Below are positions 24,119 through 38,400 of a DNA stretch of 64,000 nt, piece by piece. Source of the stretch: Marisa cornuarietis (Eukaryota > Mollusca > Gastropoda > Architaenioglossa > Ampullariidae). The first letter of the stretch is position 1. Each line of letters starts with the position of its first letter. Where the stretch lies: positions 4,995,001 through 5,059,000 of the forward strand of contig SMMW01000025.1 in the NCBI GenBank assembly GCA_004794655.1, in the 5' to 3' direction. The position numbers and the translations under genes were made by a program. The notes beneath the pieces are model-generated. The model was not told the origin of the DNA. It worked only from the letters and a program-made list of their open reading frames with translations, and searched no databases.

Positions 24119-26472
24119 CTTGGTTGGTGGGGTTTTAATTAAGCACTCTGATACTTCCTTACCATGAAAAAAAAATCCACATATTACTTAGAAGATGCCT
24201 AAAAAAACTGTAATTTATGTAAAAATGATTAATAATTATATTTAGAAACATCGCATAAAAAAGGGTAATAAAAACTGTTTTCCTTTAAATATATATATAT
24301 ATATATACGCGTGTGCATGCACACAATTTTCAATCATATTTACTTCAAACATAAAATAGCATTACCAATTAAGGCATGTGTGAACGGGCACTACATGTAA
24401 ATATCTATTTCACAAGTAAAATATATAAAGCAAATTCAGGAAAATACATGCATATATTCTCACAGCACACAAAATTGGGTTGGGCCAAAGATTATATAAA
24501 GTTTGGTTGAACTGTGATTTAAAGATTTTTTTAGAGTGCTGTAGTCAACAGACATTTATATATTAGACACTTCGATCTGATCGCTGTTAATAAAATTCAA
24601 AGCTGTACAGGCTGATCTAAATTTTGAAAACAAGAACTTTCCACCTTGTTATACTCCAGTAATGATGTATACCAACAAAAATGGGTTAATTTTTTTTAAC
24701 ATCTGTAGTTAGAATGATACAAAAATCGCTATCAGAATATCAGGCAGCTATGTTTTACCTGTTCTGGTGTTTTAACTGCGCTGGTCAGTGCAGCCTAGCA
24801 AAATGTTAATAAGGCAGTAGTGAACTCAATTCTACGCTAAGAAAGACCATGCCTGAAGAAATGCCATATGACAAAATCATTGGGTACCGCGAATTTCAGC
24901 ACTGCCCACTTACTCCTATCTACACTCTTCGCTAAGAAACTGGTGGAGGTTCACACTCGTATCAACACTGATAAGCTTACCCGCACGAGTGTAAAAATCG
25001 TGACATTGCTTGACAAACATGGGAACAACTTTATGTAAGACATCAGTTTGAATCTACTGTGCGATCGTTGTTGCACTGATGCACAAATGTTAGTTTTTGC
25101 CAACAGGCTACTACTATTTGTAGTAAAAGTATAACACCAACAGTTAGCAACAATTTTGAGCACAGTAGTGCTTCTCGATTATAGACAAGATTTTTACATT
25201 ATTAAAGATTATTTCAAAGGTTGTGATCTAACTGAAAAAAATGTTTCTCTTTATCTGTTACAACACGACATTTATAACATTAGTATAGGATCCGGGACCC
25301 GCATACTTAAACTTTTGGCTGAGGATACGCCCGCTTTTTATTCCTGTTGACAAAAAAAGTATTTAGGAGGAATATATCATATTTACTTAACACAATAAAT
25401 AACTTAATTGCCTCATCACAACTATAGTAGCTAAGTGAATGATGACGCAGCTCACCCTGCTTGCTGCTCTTGTTGATTTATTCACAAGCCGACACGGACA
25501 AATCGCTGTCCATCAGCCTGTCACCTGTTGCTGTCCGCCAACTGGTATCATGTGACAAACATCTGAAAACACGAACTGACAAAGTGACTCATAGTACGCC
25601 AAAGCAGTTACACATTTTCCGTCATAATTATAAGCAATTGTAGAGGTTTACTTTAAAGGGGAATTATAATAACGATGTGATGATCATTCAGTGATTGACA
25701 ACAAACTCTTCCTTCGATATTTTAAAATAAATTCTATCTCTCACTCTGTATTTGTGCGTTGACCAGTCACACTTCCGTTTTGTGCTTTGTCGTCTGCTTG
25801 GGTAATGGGTGAAATAGGCGGATTTCTAGATTTTCTTGAAACCGCATCAATATTTTCCATCTACATTTAGCAAAGAAAGGTGATCGTTTTCATTCCAGTG
25901 CTTATAACCATTGGATTAAACTGATTTACGTTTTTTTTGTAAACTCGGGAGGTTGCTGTTGGTCCGAACTGAAGACCTATATACGGTGCCGACAGTTCTA
26001 GGGGAAGCTTGTGCAGTGGCATGAGCTAGTATTCATTATATATAGTTGTTAGATTCCAGAACATAAATCGGAAAATTCACACCATACACACAAAGTTCAT
26101 TTTCTGAGTTATGTGTTCGGTTACACACATGTATAGATAATAACGATCGGTTCTTATCAAATGAAATAAATATTAAAAAATGATGGAGCATGGAACTTAG
26201 ATGAAATCATACATGCATTATTCACATTGTCACCATCAAAATTAAAAGCAGCGTAATGATCGGAATCATGAACAAAAAAGTGTTTCCTTTTCCTTCATTT
26301 GTGAGAAAATTCTTTTAAGCTTCATTAATATTGCGCCTCTTGCCAACAATTAATTTGTGTTGGACACGGTGGAGAAATAAATTAAGACTGTATTTTCTCC
26401 AAAGAAACACAGAACACAAAGCAGAACAAAGAAGAGTTTACAGGATGTTCCTTTTGTGCAGCTCATATTGCC
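24119..26472. promoter_or_regulatory. Divergent intergenic region between subunit a and MEI1
   Basis: This stretch lies between the start codons of two oppositely transcribed genes and should contain both promoters and 5' untranslated exons. I see no clear TATA box. The part around 25,740-26,000 is less AT-rich and has more CpG than its surroundings, as expected near a housekeeping start site. An (AT)n run lies at 24289-24307. A 65-codon plus-strand frame at 25156-25350 has no recognisable homology. The exact transcription starts cannot be read from the sequence. Confidence 0.5.
24289..24307. repeat. (AT)n microsatellite
   Basis: About nine AT units upstream of the subunit-a start codon, followed by CGCGTGTGCATGCACAC. 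Confidence 0.9.
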
Positions 26473-29400
26473 ATGGAGTGCAGCTTAGTTCATTCGCTGC
26501 ATACTCATGATCCAGAATGGACCATGATCTTTGCTCAGCATCAGTCACCTGTTTGTCTGGCCTGCATCATCGAAGACCTAGAAGATGTCCAGACTCAGAC
26601 CAATGTACAGAAGGATTTCCACTTATCTCTTATGAAATCTATTTTAAATGAATGTCAAGAAGTGGATGGCCTTTTTCATCAACATCCTCGTGTTTGTCAG
26701 CATTTGATTGACATTATAACAGGTGGATTTTTTTATAGGCATTAAGATCATAAATATTCTTTTGCTTACAATAATATTCTTTTGCTTACAATTCCTGAAG
26801 CTTACAATATAAAATTGTTTGTATACAATTAAGACAATCTATCCATTCTAGATGTTCATTATAAAACCTATATCATCTTTTTGTGGGGGTGGGGGAACAG
26901 TGACACATGTACTGCAAATTTTAGACAGATGGCATTAATTTTGCATCTTAATTTAAACAGTAGATGTAACTTATATTTCAGAACATTATGCAGAAAGCAG
27001 GTTCTTGACATCATCTGCTGAAAGTGAGTTAAATAATTTTGCAAAATTATGGTCAAATAGGAACAGAAAATGTAGACATTTTATCATAGCTTGTGTATGT
27101 AGGCAAACAATCTGTATCTGCAGCCCCAGTTAACAGGTTTTCTAAAGCGACCATATGTTTTATTATCTGCTTATGCTACCACTGGGCCCTCCTTTACTAC
27201 ATCAGTGGGAATATGGCACATCTAGTTTGCTGCATAAATAGTACTGCTCCATCAGAGGCATAGTAATTTATTCTTCACAGGTCTGCAGGTTCACTGGTTC
27301 TAGTCTGGTTGTTTTGAAGGAAGTTAGCATCTGTCTAGCTTCAGCTGAAAGTTGTACAGTACGTCTTTGCAATATTCAGTCCTTCAGTCGAGCCATTGCT
27401 GTCTTTGATGACTGAGGTCTTGTGGTGACCTGACTTGGTGAGGGTCTTTAGTATTAGGTAGGCCTTCTTGCTGTCATCCTGTACCATTCTTTCCTGACAT
27501 TGACCTTCAATCCAGTTCTCCCTAGATATCTTTATCCCTTTCTTGATGGTACAAGAAAGCTACTTAGAATTTACTTTCTTTCTTCAGGGCCCTCCTTTGA
27601 TGATTGATTGTTTATGATTGCTCTGAGGACTTTCCTGTGTACGAGGAAGTCCATGACTTGCTCACATTTAGTGTCCTTCCCACTGTACCAGAAAATTCAA
27701 CATCAAAAAAGCCTCGTTCAAGTCATCAAAGCGCTATACATTAGTTCAATGAGTACAGTACTGTGCTGAATAACCAAATAGGAGCTTACTTTCGCACCAC
27801 AGTAGGCATACATCAAAGATGCCTCCTATCACTGGTGCTGTTTAATATCTTCTTGGAGAACATCATGCTTGAAACTCTCCATGACCTTCATACTTCCATT
27901 TCCGTTGGTGGAAGACCGATATGCAACCTACGCTTTGCATATGACGTAGATCTGTTAGCAGGCACTAACAAAGAACTGCAAGACCTTACCATCAGACTGA
28001 CAAACAATTCAAATGCATATGAAATGGAGACCAGCACTGAAAAGAGCAAAGTTATGATCAGTGGTAGCGGGAAAGCAGAGATCTATATTAACAGGATATA
28101 GCTCGTAGAGGTAACCAGCTTCAAGTACTTGTGAGCCACCTTCTCCAAGGACAGCAGCTCCATGCCAGATATCTGCATCAGGATTGCAACAGCAACAGCA
28201 GCAATGGCTAAGCTAGATAGGATCTGGCATAGCCATAAGATAAGGTTCTCTAGCAAGTACAAACCATACAAATCCCAGGTAGTACAGATCCTGCTCTACA
28301 GATATGACATGTGGACTCTGCTCGCCAAAATGGAAGGAGAATCCAGGCATTCCAGAACAAGTGCCTGAGGAAGCTGCTCCAGACCTCATACAGAGAACAT
28401 AGAACCAACGACTTTGTACGAAACAAGATTGCCACACTTGTAGGACACCAGGAACCTCTACTTTCAACAATCAAGCGATGTAAGCCGGTTTTCTTTGGCA
28501 GTGTGACCTGGAACGACACTCTGTCGAAGACTATCCTCCTAGGCACCTTGGAGTGTAGTTGACACCGCAGGGGTCAAGGAAAGAACTGGCTTATGCAGAT
28601 CAAAGACTGGACTGATCGTCCTGTATAGGACCTGCTCACTATCGCCCAAAATAGGCAAGAGTGGCAGGCCCTGTCAGCTGCTATATCTATCTGTGTGCTC
28701 CCCCAGCGGCAGGTGCCGCTTACAGGACAACTGATTGACTGACTGACTGACTGACCAGAGTTTTTATGGGCCATGTCAGTTGCTATCTCCCCAAATCCTG
28801 CAAGTCCCACGATGTCCCACCAGTCCCATTCTAACTCATTGGTGGGTTGTTTCACTCTGCCGGACTGGTGTAATGTGCGGATGCTCCCCATTCCAATGGA
28901 TGTTTCATGGAGCCTGCTGGTAGGGTGCACAGTCGTTGTTGATTTTGGCCTTGACTGATTGGGCACAATGTTTCTTTTGCAGTGAATGTCCATGGTTCTG
29001 TCTTTGGGCTTTTACACTTAATGGTACTGATCTCCTTTCCAGTGAACCACAACCAATGGTTTTGGAAGGTCTTCTTCCACTGATGCCATACAAGCATCAT
29101 GATTTTCTGTAGGCATTTACTCCCTCAGTCTGTCTTTTTCAAGATTCCCCACAAGGCAGTGGGGTAATTTTCCTTTGATATCTCGGGTGGGTAATGGTCT
29201 GTTATCCTCTTCTCACCAAGTGGCAACTCAAAAAGCTAAAAAACAAACAAACAAACAAACAAAGACACCCCAAGACAACCATATGGCTTGTTAAATTAAC
29301 TAATTGGATGGTTGGGTTCATATCTCGCCTCTGACATACCTCTCCCACTCGACACGACACCTGTTTACAGAGCTGGTGTTTTTTTGGGTACTCCAGTTTT

Positions 29401-32400
29401 CTTCACCCTATGTGTGTGTGTGTGTGTGTTATTTATGTGATATAATATGTGTATATTATGTAAAGTGCTGGTTTGAGGGATATAAATAATTATTTGCTGT
29501 TATTGTTTTTTTCAAGATTAACTCTTCCCTTACTGTTCATGCCTATGAATGCAAACGTCTTCATAGCTATAGCTATGGCTCAACTGAATGAGTTAAAAAA
29601 ATTACTTTGTCAATAAAGTAATCGCCACATTCTCTTTTATTTTCCATCTCCATTACTGTTACAAAGAAGGAAATGTAGGAAATTTCTCAAATCTCAGGCT
29701 GAATTCACAAAAGTAACAAGTCTACACAAAAATTCTGAAGTAGAATTTCTTTGAACTTCTGGACATCCCCATGTATCTTATGGTTTTCATCAGTGACAAG
29801 GCACTATGGTTGAGACATGCTATTTTCCCTCTTAATGCAATAGGCTAGCTGGTGTGGCAAAGTTGCTGGCAACAGTACATTGCAAAAATAATCGAGTTGG
29901 CGTTTTATTCTTACAGTTGGATGGATGAAACAGGGTATTCGAAACTACTCGCATTCACTATTATCATTAATGGATGCCTAAAGATAACCCAAAGATAACT
30001 TTGATGTTAGCTTTACAGACTCTTGTAATTAAATGTTGGAATGAAAACTGAAAATACTTATGGGAGCTCTGTATGTAGTTTGTGTTCAGATCCTGGACAA
30101 CCTGCAGTCAGAGACCATGTATATTTATTTTCTGGACAAATTTGCCTGTCAGGTACTGATCTAATTTTCATTGTTAAGTATGTATACTCAGTATTTATGA
30201 GATTTAGTACCATTTTTACTGCATCCATGCTGTGTGCATTTAGTGTCTTTATTTGTGTTAATATCTGTAAAATGCTACAATCTTTGTAGAGAACAGTACT
30301 GTATAAGAATATTTATTATTATTATTATTGATACTATTTAACTGATATTTATAAGTGTATTTAAATGTTTGATCTGATCATGGAGATGATCTGACACAAT
30401 TTGACATTCAAATTATCTTCATATTGCAGTCTTTATCACATGGTCTGTATTTTGAACAGCTTTCAGAGCAGGAAGAGTCTCTTCCCTTCTTTGTCGCAGT
30501 ACTCGAAAAGCTGGTACTTATTTCTCCAATTTACATTTTGATCTTGGTTCAGGTTCATGGTAAGTTAATCAAATTGTTGATTGACAATTCAGCAGTGAAA
30601 TCCAATAATCTTTAACCCAGCATAAAACGATGCAAAAAGAGATCCTCCTAACCATAAAAGTGTTAGTGATAATTGTAACTTTAAATATTTTTCATACTTT
30701 ATAAACACATTGAATGATCACTTTAAGGGTGTCTGATGGTGCAGTAGTAAAATAAAATGCTCACAGTGTATGGATATATTATGTGCTGCATGGATTATGA
30801 TTGGTCTGCAGAGCCACTGATAAAGATGCTGATAGAGAAGTGGATGACGGTGTCTCACTTTGATGAGGCAGCTCAGTGCTCTATGACTCTGATGCTGACT
30901 CAGGTCTTTGAACAGGAAATCCTGCCAGCTGTACCTTCATACATCTTATTCTTTGTGAACAAATATCTCTTAAATTGTCTGTCATCAGCTCAGTCCTTGG
31001 AGCTGCAAGTCAGAGCTTTAGGTTGGTAAGAATTTTGTTTTTGTCCGATAGCACATTAATTACTGTACTAACAAAAATGTGAGGACATGATTTCTTCAAT
31101 ACTACATATGGATAAAGAGGTTAACTTTTTCAGTGATACACTGCTTAATTATTTATGTACAAATGGAAAATATATGTTGAGGAGTATTTTCATTATTACA
31201 GCCTTATTAAAGAAGGTACTGCAATGTGGAAGTGGACCAGCAGAAGATTCAGAAGAATTTGAGTTACTGTCCTTAGCCTTGAAAAAGCAGCTACTCAGTA
31301 GAAGAGAAACACTCAGCATAGCTGTTGCTCAGTGCCTGAACATTATAGCTAGCAGCCCCTGCTACACTGCTTGTCTTCATCATGTTCTAAAAAGTGACCT
31401 ACCAGGTAAGGAGTTTCATAAATATATACTACCATTTGAACAATTTAGATGTGCATGCAAGCATATGTTAGCACATACACATGCATTACCTATAAAAAAA
31501 GGAATTGGAAGCAAAACAGATGCATGAATAGAAAAATGAGGAAAAAGGCAGGGACAGACAATGGCATATAAAATGGACAAGATTTGCTCTCGATGTGTGC
31601 CAGTGAAAGTACATTTACAACTGCAACAAATAAGGTAAAATAAAAATTATACTTGCCAAATATCAGAATCTCAATTTACACATAGTATTTGAGATGTAAT
31701 TGTTTTCCCTCTAAATCTAAAGTGATGGATTCAGTGCTGGATATTTTTCTTGCACACCTAAAATATGGTGTAAAATATTTGAGTGCTTGCAACTTGCTGA
31801 AAGTGATTAATAATCCTTGAAGATATAGCACAAATATTTTTGTATTATGAAGTCACATAATAATAGTTTCAATGAACTTTGTTTTGGAAAAACAGACCAC
31901 ATTTAGAGGCAATATTGTAACTTATGATTGCAGTAACTTAATGTTTGTCTGGGCTGTAAATGTGTCACAGCTATTTATATTTGTGCTGATGATTGTAGTA
32001 AAACACCTAGCAATTGTAGAAAATAGATATTCTGAAGGATTATTTATGCAGTTAAATGTATCTTGTCTGAAAGAGTTCCTGTTTGAGTCACTCCACACCA
32101 TGAATATTGCTCAGCTTGAGTAAGCATAATTTGTTAATATATTTTTTTTATTTTGTGAACTTTATAAGTGCTTGAATTTTTAAATTTTCTTTCTATATGC
32201 TATTTGAATCACAGTTATTTGGAAAATGATACCTGTGTATGGACCTAATTTACCTGCTGTGTTATATGTTTCTTATTGAATGAAAAAGCAGCAGTTTTCC
32301 ATAGACAGAACTATAACCACTTTATTGTAGATTCTAGGGAAGAGAGTATACTGTTGAAGACCCTATCCACATTTCATCTTTGTTTTCATGTATTATTCCC

Positions 32401-35400
32401 TTTCTTATGTGCATGCTGTCACTATATAGTATGATATTATAAAATTTGTAAAATGAACATTCATGATTAAAATTTATTTAAAAGATCTAGTAATTGCTGG
32501 TTTATTATAACTATCTTTAGTGGACATTATAGTTATGTGTAGTTTGATGCAAACTGGTTTGGGTGTTTGTAAAAATAAGTGTAAACTGATAACCAGGTGC
32601 ATGTGATCTTTATCTTGATTTATAGCTTGATCTTTGAGTTGTGGCTACTGCAGTTTCTATGTGGCACAGACTGACATTTTAAGTTATGAAAAAGTTGCTG
32701 ATGTACATGCTGCTACATATGTACATACACACAGAAGGATATTTAAATTTGTTCGTAAATATTAATTTGGGTAAATTTTTATTCATTTCTTTGGCATTAA
32801 GTATAGCTGTTTATAATTTTGGCTTGTAGTTGTACTGAAGTGATGGTATTTATTTCAAAGGATTTATTTTAATGATGATGTTATTTGTGTATTTTCAGTG
32901 CTGTAATCAGTTGCCTTCAGTCTTTTGCACAGAATGATGCCTTCTTTAGCAGATGTCATGCAGTGTATGGTAAGATGTAAGATATGAAAGACAGAGAAAG
33001 ATAGATAGAGGTGGGCAAATGGGGAGAGAGGTGTTGATAAACACACAGCTTTTAAAACTGATTATTTTGACACAAAATCCCTTCATTTTTGTTAGGCAAA
33101 CTTATTTGTGAATGTTAAATATTTGTAATTTCCAGCTGCATTTAAATCTCTTGATGCATTACTTTAAAACAAATAAACATTGTATATATATATATATAGC
33201 GCAAATGGAAATAAGAGGAAAATTGCACTTTGCAGGCATGGAATCTTTACTTCAAATGGTGAGCACAACACTGGAAACTAAGAATAATAACATGCTTCAT
33301 AAGGCCTTCACACTTCTTGCACTGATCATGGAAAGGTAAGGATATTTAGGTTGAGCTATGGGTTTCGTATGTGTGTGAGAAGGTGTCACAGAGATGTGAC
33401 ATGAGGCTAATAGTCAGTACAGCGCCAGTGGCCGAGTCGCACCTGGCGCGTGAGTAGTAGGTTTTTTTTTTAAGACAGAGAAAGAAAGGGGGAAGAGTAT
33501 TTAGTTAACTGTCGCCGGCCAGCGCTTCACTTCCTAAAGAGACACGGCAAGTGGAGAGACACTGCGTGTGGGGGAGTGGAGGCTGCGTCTTCCTAGAAAG
33601 GTGCGTTATTGTGTTTTTGTTAGCAACTTGGATTATTTTGCATAAGGTGAATTTTTCCTGTATGTTTTTTTAAAAAAGAGATATAGATAAGTATTAGTAA
33701 TTTCTTTTGTTGTAATTTTTAATAGGCGCAGTCTTGGAGGCCGGGTGATGGACTAGTAAAGTCTGTGAAGCCAGGTGATGGGGCCAAGAGATAGGCCATA
33801 GTCTTTGAGGGCTGGGTGATGGGCCATGAAGTCTACGGGGCTTGGCAGATGCCATGGAATGTCTGAAGAGGTTTTTTTTGTGATTGTTATTTTGTCAGTT
33901 AGTTGAAGTTGTGTGATTTTGTCCTGTAATATCTGTTGGTGGCTTGTCCCGAGAGAGCACCATTTTGAGTAAAATGTCTGGCCCCAAGAGGCAGCATTTG
34001 TGTTATGAGGTTGGGTGGATTGTCCCGAGAGCCAGCACCATTTTGAGTAAACGTCTAGCCGCGAGAGGCAGCGTTTGTGTAATGAGGTTGGGTGGCTTGT
34101 CCTGAGAGGCAGCACCATTTTGAGTAAACGTCTGGCCCCGAGAGGCAGCGTTTGTGTAATGAGGTTGGGTTGGTTGTCCCGAGAGGCAGCACCATTTTGA
34201 GTAAATGTCTGGCCCCGAGAGGCAGCGTTTGTGTTAGGTTGGATCGTTCGTCCCCAGAGACAGCGCTGACCGAGTTTTGTGTTTAACGTTTGTCCCCGAG
34301 TGGAAGCGTTTATGATTCTGTGTGTGTGTGTGTGTGTGCGTGGAAGATATATTTTTTTGTTATTATTTGAATCGTCAGATCCCCAGTGACTAGAACTTAA
34401 GAACATTATTCGAGTGAACATCAAAAAGTGACTTTGCGCCGGATTATAAACTTTCTTTTAGAATATTTGATAATTAGAGTCAGTAATTTAATTAGTAATT
34501 TTGGGATTATTAGTTTTGTTATAGTAACCATCTTATGATGTTTTAAGTCTTTTAATAGGTTTTTTCTAATATAATTAAATGTATAGAGGCCTGAAAAAGA
34601 GTTATTTGTGAAAGAACGCGCAGATGTCCAGGCGTTAAGTGAACGCAAGTGGCTGTGACAGAAGGTGGTAACAGATTTGTCTGGTTAATCTTCTTCTTTC
34701 TTTATTATTTCTTACAACTGTTTAGATTTGACGTTAGCACCATTGAATACAGTTTATATCATCTTACAATGGTGTATATATTATTTTTAAAACAGATATT
34801 AAAATTTATGTCCTCTTTAGTGTTTTTTTTTCTTTTATGATGTCCACAGCCTGCATGAACTTGTGTAGGCTGATATTTTAACAGTCACACAAACTTTGAC
34901 ATGATAAAAGTAAAGTGTGGAAGAAGATTTGACGTCAGTGCATTTTGATTCAGACTGAGATAGAGGCATATGAAAAATACATTACGAAATGTTACAGGCA
35001 GAGTGCAGGAGTTCCACTGTTTGTCAACATGACTACCCAACAGTTTGCTCAGTTTCTGTTTGTAAAGGGTGTCCAGAGTTACTATCTTCCAGTTGTGTGC
35101 GCTGTGGTCAGGTGTGCCACCACTCAATTTTCGTACGTTTTTGCTTGCTGTTTGTTAAGTATTAACTTTTTATTGGCTTTATTTTTATTTTTTAAGGCTA
35201 CATTTAGTTGTTGATATACTGTAACAAAATGAGGATGTTGTTACATACTAATTTCAGTTATTCAGCCTGCATTGCATGCTGCATATTGCACATTTATGTG
35301 CTATTTATGTCTTGGTCAATGCAGTTTGAAGATGCAAGTGTAGCATTATTTTAGGACATCTGAGCAATATATATATATATATAACTGCTTGTGATATATG

Positions 35401-38400
35401 TTTTAAATACTTCATATGTATTCCCTATGCATTCCTGTTCATCCTTTGCTTTTGTGTTGACTTGATAAAAACCTATGGCTTAAACCTATAGATTGCATAA
35501 ATTTTATTTAAAATTCAATAATTTATTAAGTTGAATTTTGAATAAAATTTACATATGTCTAGTCAGTAACCTTGTCATCTAAACTGTAATATTTTATGTG
35601 GTGAGATCATGGTAGCTTCTGTTACTGACATTGATAAGTCTGTTTACCAAGAATTCTTGCTTGTTTTTTCAGAGATGAGAATCTGTGTATCTCACTCACT
35701 ACAGCATCTGTAGAATCTGTTATTGGTGGTGCATGCAGCAAACTAGAAGAAGCTTTGATGGAGGAAAGAAAGCATGATTTCTTCAGAAATCTTGGGGTGT
35801 CACTTGATGAGATTTTGGGACGTGTGCTGGCATTCCTTTGTGCAGTCATAAAGTTCGTAATGCTTTTTTAAGATAATCCATAATTCTAAAAAATGGTATA
35901 TGCGTGCGTGTGTGTGTATGTATGTGTGTTTGTGTGCTTCTGTGTGTCCCTGTGTATGTGTGTATAAGCACCAATATCATTTGTGTGCAGAACATTTACA
36001 TCCTGGGGCAAGCAGATATCTGTTTGTGGTCTCTGCTAGTCTTTCTTTTTTTTCTGTTGATCAGAGTTTACAGGGATCTGCATCTCTAATGCTATATATC
36101 TCTTTCTTTTGCTGTATTTTGATGAACTGCATATGAATTGTTCCTCAGAAACTATGTAATATTTTTGAAAGCACGATGAAGCTATGAAATGAATTATATT
36201 TGCGATGAGGTTGGATTCTGCTTTCTTTTGCATCATTAATCACAAAATTTAAAATTGACCTAATGTAGGACTGTGGGCAATACAAGAAAGAAAGCACCTA
36301 TTTCACATGATACTGACCTGCTACTTTTGATCATGGACAAGTGTATAAATGTCATCCTTCCAATCTGTGCAGTGAGTGTTTTCTCTGATTTTTTTTCAAG
36401 TTTTTTTATATGACACATATTTTTGGCATCAGTATATTTTCTTTCGTTTTGAGTTTTTGCTTTGTCTTTGGTGTTTTCAGGTCTCTCAGCTTCAATCATT
36501 TGCTCAGAAATATACCCACATGTGCATGCGCATGTAGAAATACATTGTCATGTTTTGCCCATATCTACATGCAAATGCAGAAATAAATTGTCTTACTTTG
36601 TGTGCAGAGTCATTTGGAGCAATGTGATGAAGGGGTGATGCATGGCTTGTTGTGCTTCATAAAAACACTGTACACATGTGTGACAAGTGAAGGACAGCTC
36701 ATTCATCTGGCTGAATCTGTGCTGACTTCAAGCCTTCCTTTAAACATCCTTGTGACTAGAGCACAATGGAGGTTGGGTCATTTTTTTGTAAATTTTGGTT
36801 TGGAAATGATGAGCTAATTCATTCCTCATGAGGGTTTTTGCCTGATTAGGTCTAAGCACTTTTATTTATGACTTTCCATCTTTTCAGCTTATGACAGTGA
36901 AATATGGGTTGAATACAATATATTTTTAAGCATGTTTTCAAGCTTTCATTAATGTATATCAGCTTTACCTGTAGGTAAATTAAATATATCTTGGTTTTAC
37001 CAGTAGCTTCTTCCAAGACGTTTACCTTTTTGTCCTTGTCAGTTGTGTCTCAGGTGTATGTACCTTAAATATGCTATTGAATTGCAGAGGCAACAACGAT
37101 TTGGATGATCTTTCTACTGATGTGCTAGTGCGTACTTTTGCTATCTTAATGAATTCTGGCTGTCCGCAAGTCCAGACCTTGCCCATATGTCTTCATCATG
37201 GCTTGGAGCAGCTTGTCCGTGAGAATTTTCTCCACTCAGTTTATCCAGATAGTTCTGTTCATCTGAATGGTATTTCCTTTACTGGGGCATCTCTTTCTCT
37301 GATTGAATGCAGTAGTTTTATATATATATATATATACCAATGACTTTCCAATATCTCAATCTGTATCTAAAATTAAGAGAATTATAAAAATATGCTTTTA
37401 CATATTTCCTTTAGTGAATAAAAAGTTCCAGGTTATTCCTTATGATTCTGAAGAGGAGGAAACAGGTTTAGCATTGATGATGGTCTTGTATTATGCCTGT
37501 TTAATGGACACTCAGTAAGTCATCTTCTCTTGCAGTTGAAATGTATTACAAACTTAATCTTTAATCTGATTTTTGTGCAAGTTCAGTGTTTAAAATTTTT
37601 CTATGCATAAGTTAATATTTTTATGTTAGTTTTCTGGACATGTGATGACCAAAAAGTGAAAAGTAAAGGTGTACATGAGCTGATTTTCCTACAAAGCGAG
37701 ACTTCATGAGCTAATTTCCATGTATAATTATGTATGTGAAAATTAATGATTATTGACTTCTGACATCTTAATACACTGAATGCCCATAGAAGATTTTTAT
37801 TATTTTGAAATTGAGAGTTTTTATCTAAAACTGTGTCTAAATCATAACAGATGCAGTGCATCTACAAGAAAAGGAAGATGTTCCTGGCATCAGAAATCTG
37901 TATTTCTATATATATCTATATTTCACTCTGTAAAAATTTGTATCTACATGTACACAGACTGCCTCCATCAGTACAGATTTTGTCCGTGGTAACAGATGTT
38001 TACACAAGACACCCTGGAATGATGCGTTTGCATCAAGTAGCCAGCAAGTTTATTCTCTTCTTAATTGCAGTAAGTACCAACATACATTTGAGTTTGATGG
38101 TGCAAAGCACTGAAGAGACCTGCATGAACGTTAAGACATCTTGTCTTTTGCAGTGGCTCAGAATAAATGTTGATGATGACATTCAAAAAATGCAAACCTT
38201 CTTTGCAACACTGGAAAATAGTGAGTACTAACTTGTTTACCCTGTGTAAAATCCAAATGTAAATATACCATTACTCTTGAAAAGGTTATGTCTGCATGTC
38301 ACCAGCCAAAACATAGACTTAATTAGCAGATGAAAATATAAAGACACACCCATGTTTGCACACAACTTTGAATACACAACTTTGCTAACTTTTTTTTTCT

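Noticed and set aside
25156..25350. 65-codon plus-strand frame in the divergent intergenic region
   Set aside because: It faintly recalls a helix-turn-helix stretch of some transposases, but no supporting motif, neighbour or repeat copy is visible.
33925..34260. Regularly spaced repeats as a CRISPR array
   Set aside because: Units are contiguous 77-bp tandem copies without unique spacers, in an animal genome.
33753..34424. 223-codon minus-strand open frame
   Set aside because: It is the antisense reading of the 77-bp minisatellite and (TG)n run inside the solo LTR; its repeated residues only mirror the DNA repeats.
37851..37950. Plus-strand frame as a MEI1 exon
   Set aside because: Exon 37415-37514 joins 37958-38069 in perfect phase; inserting this piece adds a stop.
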